Source: Dactylosporangium siamense | GTDB lineage: Bacteria > Actinomycetota > Actinomycetes > Mycobacteriales > Micromonosporaceae | DNA length: 61,442 nt | Direction: 5' to 3' | Assembly: GCF_016862795.1 (NCBI RefSeq) | Contig: NZ_BONQ01000078.1 | Span: 1 to 61,442, forward strand | Shown here: in pieces, positions 7,525 through 17,129 of the stretch | Layout of the letters: each line of letters starts with the position of its first letter | How positions within the stretch are numbered: position 1 is the stretch's first letter | Notes under the pieces: generated by a model | Told to the model about the DNA's origin: nothing | Seen by the model: only the letters and a program-made list of their open reading frames with translations | Database searches by the model: none | Made by a program: the position numbers and the translations under genes

Positions 7525-9198
7525 ATGGAGAACTCACACCCCATGTTCACCACCCACACCGACACCCTCGAGCGCGCGCTGACCGCGATCGCCGAGCGTG
7601 CGTACTGGTCGGCGTACCCGGAGTCGCCCAGCCCCCGCGTCTACGGCGAGCACGCCGCGGCCGACGGCGAGGCGGCCTTCCGGGCATATCTCGGCGGCGA
7701 CTTCCCGCTCAAGGACCAGCCGGCGATCACGGACTGGGTCGCGACCGAGTCCTCGCCCTTCGGCTTCCCGCTCGACGTGCGGTATCCCCACCTCGACGTC
7801 GACGGGCTGCTCGCCGCCGCGGCGGCCGGCATGCCCGCCTGGCGCGACGCCGGGCCGCAGACCCGTGCCGGCGTGTGCGTGGAGATCCTCGCCCGGCTGC
7901 ACGCGAACGCGTTCGAGCTGGCCAACGCCGTCCACGCGACCACCGGCCAGGCGTTCGTCATGGCGTTCCAGGCCGGCGCCCCGCACGCCTTCGACCGGGC
8001 GCTCGAGGCGATCGCGTACGCGTACCGCGAGATGGCCCGCACCCCGGCGACCGCCACCTGGGAGAAGCCGGCCGGCAAGGGCGAGCCGCTGCGGATGAGC
8101 AAGACCTTCCACATCGTGCCCCGCGGCGTCGCCCTGGTGATCGGCTGCAACACGTTTCCGACCTGGAACTCGTTCCCCGGCCTGTTCGCGTCCCTCGCCA
8201 CCGGCAACCCCGTCGTGGTCAAGCCGCACCCGGGCGCGGTGCTGCCGCTCGCGATCACCGTCAAGATCGCCCGCGAGGTGCTGGTCGACGCCGGTTTCGA
8301 CCCCAACCTGGTGCTCCTCGCGCCCGAGGCGCCGGGGGAGGGCCTCGCCAAGACCCTCGCGCTGCGCCCCGAGGTGCGCATCATCGACTTCACCGGCTCG
8401 ACCGAGTTCGGCGACTGGCTGGAGGACAACGCCCGCCAGGCCGCCGTGTACACGGAGAAGGCCGGCGTCAACACGATCGTCGTCGACTCGACCGGCGACT
8501 TCGCCGGGATGTGCCGCAACATCGGCTTCTCGCTGCTGCTGTATTCCGGTCAGATGTGCACGACGCCACAGAACGTCCTGGTGCCCACGGGCGGTATCGA
8601 CACCGAGGACGGTCATCGCTCGTTCGACGACGTCGCCGCCGGGATCGCCGCCGCGGTCGCCGCACTGACCCGCGACCCGGCCAAGGGTGTGGAGCTTTCC
8701 GGCGCCATCGTCAATGAAGGCGTCCTGCGCCGCTTGGAGAAAGCCCGCACGGTCGGCACGGTGGTGTTGGAATCGTCAGACGTTACGCATCCGGTATATC
8801 AAGACGCGACCGTCCGCACGCCACTCATCGTGCGACTCGACGCGGCCGCCGAGGCGACCTACGGCACGGAGTGGTTCGGTCCCATTTCCTTCGTTGTCGC
8901 GACCGATTCGACCGCCGGCAGTTTGCGGATCTTCGCCGACACGGTCGGTAAGAAGGGCGCATTGACGGCTTCGGTCTATTCGACGTCTGCCGATGTGCTG
9001 GACGCGATGGAAGAGGCCGCCCTCCAGGCCGGCGTTCATCTGTCAGTCAACCTTACCGGCGGCGTCTTCGTGAACCAGTCGGCCGCGTTTTCCGACTTCC
9101 ACGCCAGCGGCGCCAATCCCGCCGCCAATGCCGCGCTCACTGACGGTGCGTACGTGGCCAGCCGCTTCCGCGTGGTGCAGTCGCGCAGGCACGCCTAG
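7525..9198 (+). CDS. paaN: PaaN-type aldehyde dehydrogenase family protein
   Basis: A 557-residue protein matching the phenylacetic acid degradation protein PaaN group of the aldehyde dehydrogenase superfamily. The family-specific N-terminal extension (about 1-90, with AYWSAYPESPSPRVYGE) precedes a full ALDH fold. The catalytic residues are Cys345 in GQMCTTPQN and Glu311 in VYTEKAGVN, and the NAD site includes FTGSTEFGDW. PaaN is thought to act on ring-cleavage aldehyde intermediates of the phenylacetyl-CoA route; no other paa gene is nearby. ATG 7525 is preceded at 6 nt by CAGGAT; ATG 7543 is an in-frame alternative. Codons become less GC-biased from about 8690 onward than in neighbouring genes. 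Confidence 0.85.
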   Translation: MENSHPMFTTHTDTLERALTAIAERAYWSAYPESPSPRVYGEHAAADGEAAFRAYLGGDFPLKDQPAITDWVATESSPFGFPLDVRYPHLDVDGLLAAAAAGMPAWRDAGPQTRAGVCVEILARLHANAFELANAVHATTGQAFVMAFQAGAPHAFDRALEAIAYAYREMARTPATATWEKPAGKGEPLRMSKTFHIVPRGVALVIGCNTFPTWNSFPGLFASLATGNPVVVKPHPGAVLPLAITVKIAREVLVDAGFDPNLVLLAPEAPGEGLAKTLALRPEVRIIDFTGSTEFGDWLEDNARQAAVYTEKAGVNTIVVDSTGDFAGMCRNIGFSLLLYSGQMCTTPQNVLVPTGGIDTEDGHRSFDDVAAGIAAAVAALTRDPAKGVELSGAIVNEGVLRRLEKARTVGTVVLESSDVTHPVYQDATVRTPLIVRLDAAAEATYGTEWFGPISFVVATDSTAGSLRIFADTVGKKGALTASVYSTSADVLDAMEEAALQAGVHLSVNLTGGVFVNQSAAFSDFHASGANPAANAALTDGAYVASRFRVVQSRRHA

Positions 9199-9525
9199 TC
9201 GGGGCCCTGCCGGCGCGCTTCCCGGTCCCGGTCCCGGTTCTTACTCGGGGCTTAGTCGACTGGCGATGTCTGCGCCGGCAGGAAACCGTCAAGAAGGCGA
9301 CCCGAAAAGGTCCCATCGGGAACCTTTTGCGTGCGCATGATTCGTGACCTTGCTGTCCGATTTGGGGCTGTCGGGCCTCGGGTTATCTCGTGTACCGTCC
9401 GTTTCGGTCGTCGATCCTCGCGCCGGTGCCACCCCAGGACCCGGCGTGCCCGGCCGAGGACCTCAAGGCTGGTCCCCACAGCCAGCCGGAGTGAGCAAGA
9501 AGGACCGAAGTAGAGGAAGTGCACC
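9199..9525 (+). other. long leader of the cold-shock gene
   Basis: 327 bp with no gene. GGTTATCT (about 9380-9387) and TACCGT (about 9393-9398) are candidate -10 elements, which would leave a leader of more than 100 nt before cspA. Long structured leaders are usual for cold-shock genes. A ribosome binding site, AGAGGAAG (9512-9519), precedes the GTG. Confidence 0.45.
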
Positions 9526-9729
9526 GTGGCACAGGGCACCGTGAAGTGGTTCAACAGCGAAAAGGGCTATGGCTTCATCGCGGTCGACGGGGGACAGGAC
9601 GTCTTCGTCCACTTCTCCGCGATTGAGATGGATGGCTACAAATCGCTGGAAGACGGACAGCGCGTCGAGTTCGAGATCGCGCAGGGCCAGAAGGGCCCGC
9701 AGGCGGAGAAGGTCCGTCATCTCGCCTGA
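9526..9729 (+). CDS. cspA: cold-shock protein, CspA family
   Basis: A complete 67-residue single cold-shock domain. RNP1 is KGYGFI and RNP2 is DVFVHF; the protein opens with the family signature [15 protein letters not shown]. It binds single-stranded RNA/DNA and acts as an RNA chaperone during cold shock or growth transitions. The start is GTG with AGAGGAAG 6 nt upstream. It is monocistronic, bounded on the right by a strong hairpin. From memory, streptomycetes also keep a csp gene beside groEL2. Confidence 0.93.
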   Translation: MAQGTVKWFNSEKGYGFIAVDGGQDVFVHFSAIEMDGYKSLEDGQRVEFEIAQGQKGPQAEKVRHLA

Positions 9730-9754
9730 GACATCGTCTGGATCCACCCCGCCG

Positions 9755-9787
9755 GGGCACCGTTCTCATTCCTGAGAAACGGTGCCC
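9755..9787 (+). terminator. terminator after cspA
   Basis: GGGCACCGTTCTCA (9755-9768) pairs with TGAGAAACGGTGCCC (9773-9787), with one bulged A and a tetranucleotide-sized loop. No clear U-run follows, as is common in high-GC actinobacteria. Confidence 0.75.
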
Positions 9788-9877
9788 TGCGTCTATTCCG
9801 GCATTGTTCGTGCCATTCATGCCTGGTTTGTAGCTGTTTAGGGCGCTTCGACCACCCGAGCCGTCACCTCGGGTTTG

Positions 9878-9907
9878 CTTGCACTCGCACGGTCAGAGTG
9901 CTAAACA
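9878..9907 (+). promoter_or_regulatory. groEL promoter overlapped by CIRCE element 1
   Basis: CTTGCACTC (9878-9886), 9 nt, GAGTGCTAA (9896-9904) fits the HrcA operator TTAGCACTC-N9-GAGTGCTAA with two mismatches in the left arm. It coincides with a promoter: -35 TTGCAC (9879-9884), exactly 17 bp, -10 TAAACA (9902-9907). HrcA bound here would cover both promoter boxes. A small hairpin ACCCGAG/CTCGGGT (9854-9874) lies just upstream. Confidence 0.85.
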
Positions 9908-9911
9908 GGAG

Positions 9912-9938
9912 TTGGCACTCGCGTCAGGTGAGTGCCAA
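9912..9938 (+). promoter_or_regulatory. CIRCE element 2
   Basis: TTGGCACTC, 9 nt (GCGTCAGGT), GAGTGCCAA: a perfect inverted repeat of CIRCE form. It lies 8 bp after the first element, over the likely transcription start. The pair predicts tight heat-shock control by HrcA. The leader from here to groEL is about 180 nt. Confidence 0.88.
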
Positions 9939-10087
9939 CGGTCGGGGCGGTGCAGCACCTGGGCGCGGGAGCGTCGAGGGGCTGGTCGTCGCGGGCTCAT
10001 CCGGCCCGACCACCGGGGATCCCACTGGGTCCTTGAAGGTGCGAAAGCAGGCGGTGAGCCGCCGGCCCCACGTGGGTCGAGGCGTAA

Positions 10088-11737
<1,650 letters not shown>

Positions 11738-11754
11738 GTCCAGGTTTCTCGTCG

Positions 11755-11788
11755 AGAAGGGCAGGCCCGTTCCGGGTCTGCCCTTCTT
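11755..11788 (+). terminator. terminator after groEL
   Basis: AGAAGGGCAG (11755-11764) pairs with CTGCCCTTCT (11778-11787), a perfect 10-bp stem that can extend inward, followed by TTGC. It serves groEL; the convergent dipeptidase gene ends 70 bp further right. Confidence 0.85.
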
Positions 11789-11857
11789 GCTGTCCGTGCG
11801 GGTCGCGTCTTTGCCGTTCGCGCGGGTTGCGTCGTGCTGTTGGCGGGTCGCGTTCTG

Positions 11858-12925
11858 CTAGCCGCAGGTGTCGCGCAGGACCCGCAGGGTGTTGTCCCAG
11901 CCGAGTCGCCGCAGCTCGGCGTCGGACCAGCCGCGGCCGCGCAGCTCGTCGAACAGCACCGGATACGCCGAGACGTCCTCCAGGCCCTCCGGCAGCACCT
12001 CCGTGCCGTCGAAGTCGCCACCGATGCCGACCGCCTCGATGCCCGCGACGTCGCGGACGTGCTCCACGTGATCGGCGACGTCCCGCACGCTCGACGGCGG
12101 GCACGGGTTGGCGGCGATCCACTCCCGCTGGAGGCGCTCGAACTCCGGCGAGCCGTACTCGGCCGGGATGGCGTCCTCCACCCGGTACAGCTCGTCGCCC
12201 CACTGCCGGCAGGCCTCGTTGAGGAAGAACGGCACGAACGTCACCATCACCACCCCGCCGGTGTCACGGACGCGGGCCAGGACGTCGTCGGGGACGTTGC
12301 GCGGATGGTCGCACAGCGCCCGGGCGGAGGAGTGCGAGAAGAACGCCGGTGCGGTGGAGACGTCCAGTGCCGCGTGCATCGTGCTCGGCGCGACGTGCGA
12401 CAGGTCGGCCATCATGCCGAGCCGGTTGAGCTCGCGGACCACCTCCACGCCGAACGCCGACAGCCCGCCGACCTTCGGCTCGTCGGTCGCGCTGTCGGCC
12501 CAGTTCGTGTTCCTGCCGTGGGTGAGGGTGAGGTACCGCACGCCCAGCTGGTACAGGCCGCGCAGCACGCCGAGCGAGTCGTCCAGGCAGTGCCCGCCCT
12601 CGGCGCCGAGCAGCGACGCGACCCGTCCGCTGTCCGCGATCCGCTCGACCTCGCCGGCGTTCGTCGCGAGGGCCAGGTGATCGGGGTGGGCCTCGATCAG
12701 CCGCCGGACGAGGTCGATCTGCTCGAGCACCTTGACGGTCGCGGCGGACTCGGGGCCTGCGCACGGGACGTACACCGACCAGAACTGCGCCCGCACGCCG
12801 CCCTTCCTGAGCCGGGGGAGGTCGGTGTGCAGGCCCGTGGCGTTCATCTCGGCCGGCAGCCCTTGCATCCGCAGGCGCCAGGCCAGGTCGTTGTGGCCGT
12901 CGATGACGGGTATCGCACCGCTCAT
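11858..12925 (-). CDS. membrane dipeptidase (peptidase M19) family protein
   Basis: A 355-residue M19 zinc dipeptidase. Zinc ligands are visible as His11 and Asp13 in IDGHND, a Glu in LLGAEGGH near residue 113, and histidines in ADLSHVA and FSHSSARALCDHPRN. GIGGDFDGTE is the conserved C-terminal substrate segment. Family members hydrolyse dipeptides, including those with D-residues. There is no signal peptide or lipobox, so a cytoplasmic location is likely despite the family name. The gene converges with groEL and diverges from the small gene at 13017. Confidence 0.88.
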   Translation of the reverse strand: MSGAIPVIDGHNDLAWRLRMQGLPAEMNATGLHTDLPRLRKGGVRAQFWSVYVPCAGPESAATVKVLEQIDLVRRLIEAHPDHLALATNAGEVERIADSGRVASLLGAEGGHCLDDSLGVLRGLYQLGVRYLTLTHGRNTNWADSATDEPKVGGLSAFGVEVVRELNRLGMMADLSHVAPSTMHAALDVSTAPAFFSHSSARALCDHPRNVPDDVLARVRDTGGVVMVTFVPFFLNEACRQWGDELYRVEDAIPAEYGSPEFERLQREWIAANPCPPSSVRDVADHVEHVRDVAGIEAVGIGGDFDGTEVLPEGLEDVSAYPVLFDELRGRGWSDAELRRLGWDNTLRVLRDTCG

Positions 12926-13016
12926 CCCAACGACTCTAGGGGCGAAATGCCGATTTTGCCCGCATCACGTGAAGGGTCCTCATATGGTGGGAGCGGCCTA
13001 CACGAGGGGGAAAGCC

Positions 13017-13247
13017 ATGGGTAAGTCAAAGAAGAACGACAACTTCGACAGCCGCGGCATGCACCGCAGCGAGGACGACCTCGGCTACATGGACCCGGAC
13101 CTTTCCAACGACATGACGATCACTCCGGACGCGGACATCGCGGGCCAGTCGGCGACCGCGAACACGGCCACCATGCAGGCGAAGAAGCTCCAGCAGGAGC
13201 AGCAGACCAGCCTGCAGGACAAGCGCGCCAACCAGCCCGACCGCTGA
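13017..13247 (+). CDS. small polar protein of unknown function
   Basis: A 76-residue hydrophilic protein. It has a lysine-rich start (MGKSKKND), an acidic middle (EDDLGYMDPDLSND), and a Gln/Lys-rich helical tail (QAKKLQQEQQTSLQDKR). The start ATG at 13017 has CGAGGGGGA 6 nt upstream; an earlier in-frame ATG at 12984 has no such site. It is not recognised. It is likely disordered in part, and the tail could form a short coiled coil. Codon use (third positions mostly G/C) supports coding. Confidence 0.6.
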   Translation: MGKSKKNDNFDSRGMHRSEDDLGYMDPDLSNDMTITPDADIAGQSATANTATMQAKKLQQEQQTSLQDKRANQPDR

Positions 13248-13392
13248 GTTTCCGGCTGCTGCTTGTCTGGGTTGTTCGGCTGTTTGAGACGGCATCGGCC
13301 GCCCGTGGCACGACGGGGGATCACTGGGCGCGCCGATGCGACGTGTGCGGGGCAGGACTGTGGCGAACCCACGGCCTGCCCTTCATGCGTTC

Positions 13393-13438
13393 CTACAACT
13401 GCTTCGTGGAGATCCCTACAGCTGCTTCGTGTAGATCC
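13393..13438. repeat. 23-bp tandem duplication at the 3' end of an acetyltransferase gene
   Basis: CTACAACTGCTTCGTGGAG-ATCC (13393-13415) is followed directly by CTACAGCTGCTTCGTGTAG-ATCC (13416-13438), 21 of 23 bases alike. The right copy holds the last codons and stop of the gene; the left copy lies just beyond it and repeats a stop codon in a shifted frame. Confidence 0.8.
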
Positions 13439-14297
13439 AGAAGATCCGTTCGAGCCGTGCGCCGACCGTCTTGGCGTAGAACGCGACCGGCCCCGCCCAT
13501 CCGATCTGCGCCGTGCTGTGCCCGTCGGCCCGCTGGTCCGCGAGGCAGCGCCGCAGCAGCACCCGGCCGACCCCGAGCCCTTCCGCCGCCGGGGCGGTGC
13601 CCATCGGGCCGAACCAGCTGGGGCGGTTGGCGCCGTACGCCGCGAACCCCAGAATCTCGCCGTCCCGCACCGCCACCCAGCAGCCGGCGTCGTCACGCCC
13701 CAGCGACTGTGCGACCTCCCAGGCCCAGCCGTCGCCCCAGATCCCGCGCACCCACTCCGGCGTGTCGGGGCCGGCCCGCATGACCTTGACCCCCGTGCCG
13801 TCCAGCCGCTCCTCGTCCGCCCCCGCCTCGGTCCAGCCGCCGGTCAGGTCGGCGGTCATGTTCCAGGCGGTGTTGGTGCGCTCGTACCCGGCCCGTTGCG
13901 CGAGGCACACCGCGGGCGTGTACCGCACGTCGATGCCCGGCCACACGTAGCACGGTGGGTTGCCGCCGATCCTGATCCGCTGCGCCCCTCGCGCCGCGAG
14001 TTCCCGCTCCGCCGCCGCGAGGAGCTCCTGACCGATCCCCTCCCGCCGCCGGTCGGGCCGCACCGCGATCAGCTCGACGTGACCGAGCAGCGGGTCGGCG
14101 TCGCTGATCGAACCGAACACCACGCCGGTCGGAGCACCGTCGTCGCCCAGCGCCGAGAGACGCACCGTGACCCGCCCATCCGGCGGCGAGGTCAACCGCC
14201 GCACCAGCGCCCCGGCCTCCCCGGCGTCCTCAGGCAGGTCCAACGCCTCAGCACACAGCCGAACCACCTCACGGTCATCCCCGCGCTCAACGATCAT
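13416..14297 (-). CDS. tandem-GNAT acetyltransferase
   Basis: A 293-residue protein with two GNAT folds. The first domain has RPDRRREGIGQELL as its acetyl-CoA loop (about 83-96). The second has AEGLGVGRVLLRRCL near residue 240 and ends VAFYAKTVGARLERIFWIYTKQL. The ATG at 14297 has TATCTT exactly 6 nt upstream, indicating a leaderless mRNA; an upstream TTG would add 15 residues across a hairpin and is disfavoured. A palindrome next to the -10 suggests repression by a dimeric regulator. The substrate is unknown. The stop lies within a 23-bp tandem duplication. Confidence 0.78.
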   Translation of the reverse strand: MIVERGDDREVVRLCAEALDLPEDAGEAGALVRRLTSPPDGRVTVRLSALGDDGAPTGVVFGSISDADPLLGHVELIAVRPDRRREGIGQELLAAAERELAARGAQRIRIGGNPPCYVWPGIDVRYTPAVCLAQRAGYERTNTAWNMTADLTGGWTEAGADEERLDGTGVKVMRAGPDTPEWVRGIWGDGWAWEVAQSLGRDDAGCWVAVRDGEILGFAAYGANRPSWFGPMGTAPAAEGLGVGRVLLRRCLADQRADGHSTAQIGWAGPVAFYAKTVGARLERIFWIYTKQL

Positions 14298-14351
14298 TTG
14301 GTAAAGATACCTAACTGTTAGCGGTGCCCTGATCCACTCCAAGAGTGGATC
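14298..14351 (-). promoter_or_regulatory. leaderless promoter with palindrome, and adjacent hairpin
   Basis: The -10 TATCTT is at 14309-14304 on the minus strand, 6 nt before ATG 14297. CTAACTGTTAG (14311-14321), a palindrome around one central base, abuts it and is a good operator candidate. Further upstream GATCCACTC (14331-14339), CAA, GAGTGGATC (14343-14351) is a perfect 9-bp hairpin of unknown role. Confidence 0.5.
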
Positions 14352-14784
14352 TTCAGGGGTGATCGAGGGACGGCGCCAACCGTCGACGCGCCAGCATGCA
14401 ACTTCGATCCGTGACGGAGATCGAAGTCGCGGGCCGGTCGCCGTGGGACGATTTTGATCAACCTAACGGTGATCGAAGCCGTGCATTGCCCGTGCCGACG
14501 CTTGCGAACGACTTCGGTCGCCACTTCGGCCTAACCGCCGCCTTGGGGCGTCGGTCCACCCGGGCGGCGCCGTGCGGCACGCCGGAAGCACGAGAGCGGA
14601 CAGGCGCGTGACGAGATCGCGGTCGACCTGGCGCGGATCGAGGCCGGGGTGGAGCGGGTCGTGATCGCGGCGACGACGAGACCCCCCCCACGGCGACGCC
14701 GACAACGCAACCAGTCATGCGGGTGGCCACGAAACCGACCGCCGCGCCGGCGTCGGCCACCTGACGGGCGCCGGCGCGGCGGTC
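14352..14784. other. gene-poor patch with a possible TerD relic
   Basis: No intact gene. A hairpin ACTTCGATC/GATCGAAGT lies at 14401-14427. From about 14583 to 14682 the plus strand reads, in one frame, a stretch including RDEIAVDLARIEAGVERVV followed by IAATT. This resembles the central beta-sheet segment of TerD-family stress proteins, but the frame then degrades into Arg/Pro repeats after a run of nine C (14682-14689). I read this as a decayed fragment, with low certainty. Confidence 0.35.
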
Positions 14785-15129
14785 ATGGCCCCGGTGCAGC
14801 CGCCGGGCGCCGTGCCACCGCCCCGGACGGGCGGACCGGGTGGCGCCAACCGGTGCACGGGGTCGTTCCACCAGTACCGCGTGTCGCTCGCGGTCGGCAA
14901 CGGCGCCGGGGAGCGGACCGTGATCGACGCGAGCAACGGCAACCGGAACAACCGGATCTACACCTGCGTGCCCGCGGTGATCCACAACGGGCGGGACGGC
15001 AACGTCCGGGTCGAGTATCTGGAGGCGTACTCGCGGCCCAACTCGGAGCACCGGCCGGACGCGTACATCGGGCCCGACGGCCGGGTCATGGTGCGGATGG
15101 ACGCGGGGCCGGTCAACCGGTTCAAGTGA
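14785..15129 (+). CDS. hypothetical protein
   Basis: A 114-residue frame. After a Pro/Gly-rich start (VQPPGAVPPPRTGGPGG) comes a folded-looking region with two cysteines (NRCTGSF, IYTCVPAV) and alternating hydrophobic residues suggesting a small beta protein. No family is recognised and no ribosome binding site is evident. The upstream DNA looks decayed, so this may be the surviving 3' part of a longer secreted protein. It ends 4 bp before the stop of the convergent oxidase gene. Confidence 0.35.
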   Translation: MAPVQPPGAVPPPRTGGPGGANRCTGSFHQYRVSLAVGNGAGERTVIDASNGNRNNRIYTCVPAVIHNGRDGNVRVEYLEAYSRPNSEHRPDAYIGPDGRVMVRMDAGPVNRFK

Positions 15130-15133
15130 CGGT

Positions 15134-16537
15134 TCAGAAGATCTTGCCGGGGTTGAGGATGTTGTCGGGGTCGAAGGCGGCCTTGATCGAGCGGTGCGCC
15201 TTCAGTCCGGTGGGGCCGATCTCGCGGGCCAGCCAGTCGCGTTTGAGCAGGCCGACCCCGTGTTCGCCGGTGGAGGTGCCGCCGAGGGACAGGCCGAGGG
15301 ACATGATGGCGTCGAAGACCTTCTGACCCCGGGCCAGGCTGGTGGGGTCGGAGCGGTCGATGACGATGATCGGGTGGAGGTTGCCGTCGCCGGCGTGGCC
15401 GACGGTGGCGACCACCACGCCGTGGGCGGAGGCGATGCCCTCGATGCCTTCGATGAGGTCGACCAGGCGGGTGCGGGGCACGGCGACGTCGTCGACCATG
15501 ATGCCGCCGCCGGCGGGGAAGAGCTGCGCGGCGAACTGCTCCATCGCGGGGTGGGCGAGGCGCCGGGCGGTGAGCAGCGCGTCGGCCTCGGTGGTGTCGG
15601 TGGCGACGTGGATGTCGGCGGCCTGGGCCTGCCGGCAGAGGGCGGCGATCGCGGCGAGGTCGTCCGGTGCCCTGGTGCCGGAGTCGACGGCGGCGATGAG
15701 GAGGGCGGCGGCGTTGGTGGGCAGGCCCATGGGGCGGAACGCCTCGATGGCGCTGAGGGTGACCCGGTCGATGACCTCGAGCATGCTCGGCTGCATGCCG
15801 GCCGTGATGATCGACTCGACCGCGGCGCCCGCGGCGGGGAGCGTGTCGAAGACGGCGACGAGGGTGAGGGAGGAGGCCGGCGCGGGGCGCAGCTTGACCG
15901 TGATCTCGGTGATGACGCCGAGCGTGCCTTCGGAGCCGACGAAGAGGCTGGTCAGGTCGTAGCCGGCGACGCCCTTCGCGGTGCGGCGGCCGCAGTTGAG
16001 GACCTCGCCGCTGGCCAGGACGACCTCCAGGCCGATGACGTGGTCGCTGGTGACGCCGTACTTGACGCAGCACATGCCGCCGGCGTCGGTGGAGACGTTG
16101 CCGCCGATGGTCGACTGCTCCCAGGAGCCGGGGTCGGGCGGGTAGTAGAGGCCCTGGGCGGCCACCGCGCGGCGCAGCTGGGCGTTGACGACACCGGGCT
16201 GGACGACGGCGACGCGGTTGGCCGCGTCGATGTCGATGATCTCGTTCATGGCGACCAGGGACAGCACGATCGCACCGTCGATGGCGTTGGCGCCGCCGGC
16301 CAGGCCGGAGCGGGCGCCCTGCGGGATGACGGGGACGCGGTGGCGGCTCGCGGCCCGGAGCACCGCGGAGACCTGGCCGGTGGTGCGGGGACGCACGACG
16401 ACCGCGGGGGTCCCGTACTCGCAGAGGTCGGCTTCGTCGTGCTCGTACGAACGCAACAGGTCCGGGTCGGTGAGCACCCCGCCCTCGTGGGGCAGGGCGG
16501 CGCGAAGCTCGTGAATGAGATCCGAGTTGAGATCCAT
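15134..16537 (-). CDS. FAD-linked oxidase, GlcD/D-lactate dehydrogenase type
   Basis: A 467-residue flavoprotein of the FAD_binding_4 plus FAD-oxidase_C family, which includes glycolate oxidase subunit GlcD and D-2-hydroxyacid dehydrogenases. The FAD-binding PP-loop region reads VVIPQGARSGLAGGAN (about residues 69-84), with PPDPGSWEQSTIGGNV and the VGSEGTLGVIT segment after it. The C-terminal domain has GHAGDGNLHP and STGEHGVGLLKR, which carry the metal/substrate ligands in relatives. There is no GlcE/GlcF partner nearby, so it may work as a stand-alone dehydrogenase. The start ATG diverges from the DUF4031 gene 13 bp away. Confidence 0.88.
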   Translation of the reverse strand: MDLNSDLIHELRAALPHEGGVLTDPDLLRSYEHDEADLCEYGTPAVVVRPRTTGQVSAVLRAASRHRVPVIPQGARSGLAGGANAIDGAIVLSLVAMNEIIDIDAANRVAVVQPGVVNAQLRRAVAAQGLYYPPDPGSWEQSTIGGNVSTDAGGMCCVKYGVTSDHVIGLEVVLASGEVLNCGRRTAKGVAGYDLTSLFVGSEGTLGVITEITVKLRPAPASSLTLVAVFDTLPAAGAAVESIITAGMQPSMLEVIDRVTLSAIEAFRPMGLPTNAAALLIAAVDSGTRAPDDLAAIAALCRQAQAADIHVATDTTEADALLTARRLAHPAMEQFAAQLFPAGGGIMVDDVAVPRTRLVDLIEGIEGIASAHGVVVATVGHAGDGNLHPIIVIDRSDPTSLARGQKVFDAIMSLGLSLGGTSTGEHGVGLLKRDWLAREIGPTGLKAHRSIKAAFDPDNILNPGKIF

Positions 16538-16550
16538 GTTTGGCAGGCTA

Positions 16551-16847
16551 GTGGGCGTGCTCTACATCGACACGCCGCGGTGGCCGGCGCACGGCCGGCT
16601 CTGGGCCCATCTGATCAGCGACGTGTCGGTGACCGAGCTGCACGTGTTCGCGGAGTTGCTGGGCGTGCCGCGGCGCGCGTTCGAGCGGGATCACTACGAC
16701 GTGCCGGCGCATCGGGTGCAGACCGCCATCTGGCTGGGTGCGAGTCTCGTGACCGGCAAGGAGATCGTGGCCCGCCTGAAAGCTGCCGGCCTGCGCCGCC
16801 CACGCCATTTGTCCGAATCAGCGCGCCCATCCAGGGCTGTGAAATAG
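16551..16847 (+). CDS. DUF4031 domain-containing protein
   Basis: A 98-residue protein with the DUF4031 pattern. It opens VLYIDTPRWPAHGRLWAHLISD, then has ELHVFAELLGVPRRAFERDHYDVPAHR and ends in a short basic tail. The function is unknown; the conserved Asp and His residues suggest a metal- or nucleic-acid-binding role in relatives, but that is unproven. GTG 16551 is used; GTG 16557 is two codons later. It diverges from the FAD oxidase with almost no spacer, so both mRNAs must start very close to their codons. Confidence 0.65.
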   Translation: MGVLYIDTPRWPAHGRLWAHLISDVSVTELHVFAELLGVPRRAFERDHYDVPAHRVQTAIWLGASLVTGKEIVARLKAAGLRRPRHLSESARPSRAVK

Positions 16848-16890
16848 CTGCTCAGGGGTTGTTTTCGGAGGGAACTTAGGCGACCCTTGC

Positions 16891-16909
16891 TTAGGTAAGG
16901 CTAAGCGAG
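16891..16909 (+). promoter_or_regulatory. iron box (IdeR/DtxR-type operator)
   Basis: TTAGGTAAGGCTAAGCGAG matches the 19-bp consensus TTAGGTTAGGCTAACCTAA well in its left two thirds and poorly at the right end. It sits 11 bp before the bfd start codon. In actinobacteria IdeR can activate iron-storage genes and repress uptake genes, so either sign is possible here. Confidence 0.75.
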
Positions 16910-16919
16910 GAGCACAATC

Positions 16920-17108
16920 GTGTATGTCTGCATCTGCGCCCGGGTACGTGAGTGCGAGATCCGGCGGGTCATCCGCGCCGGCGCGCACTCCGAGGACGCC
17001 GTCGGCGACGAGTGTGGCGCCGGCACCGGGTGTGGCACCTGCCTCGATCGGGTGGCTGACCTGCTTGAAGCCGAGGTGCCAAATGCGGTATTGCCCGCTT
17101 TGGCCTAG
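16920..17108 (+). CDS. bfd: bacterioferritin-associated ferredoxin
   Basis: A 62-residue [2Fe-2S] protein of the BFD-like family. The cluster ligands are Cys4 and Cys6 (CIC) and Cys38 and Cys41 (CGTC), in the order expected for Bfd. It docks on bacterioferritin and passes electrons to reduce and release stored iron. The GTG start has GAGGAG 8 nt upstream. It lies 21 bp before bfr and directly after the iron box, an iron-responsive storage and mobilisation unit. Confidence 0.9.
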   Translation: MYVCICARVRECEIRRVIRAGAHSEDAVGDECGAGTGCGTCLDRVADLLEAEVPNAVLPALA

Positions 17109-17129
17109 AAAAGCGGCTACCCTGCCCAC

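Noticed and set aside
7525..9198. Phenylacetate catabolic cluster
   Set aside because: Only paaN is present; no paaABCDE, paaK or paaZ gene lies within the window.
14785..15129. TerD C-terminal domain in the 114-residue frame
   Set aside because: The frame differs from the TerD-like stretch and its sequence shows no TerD metal-binding or core motifs; kept only as a hypothetical protein.
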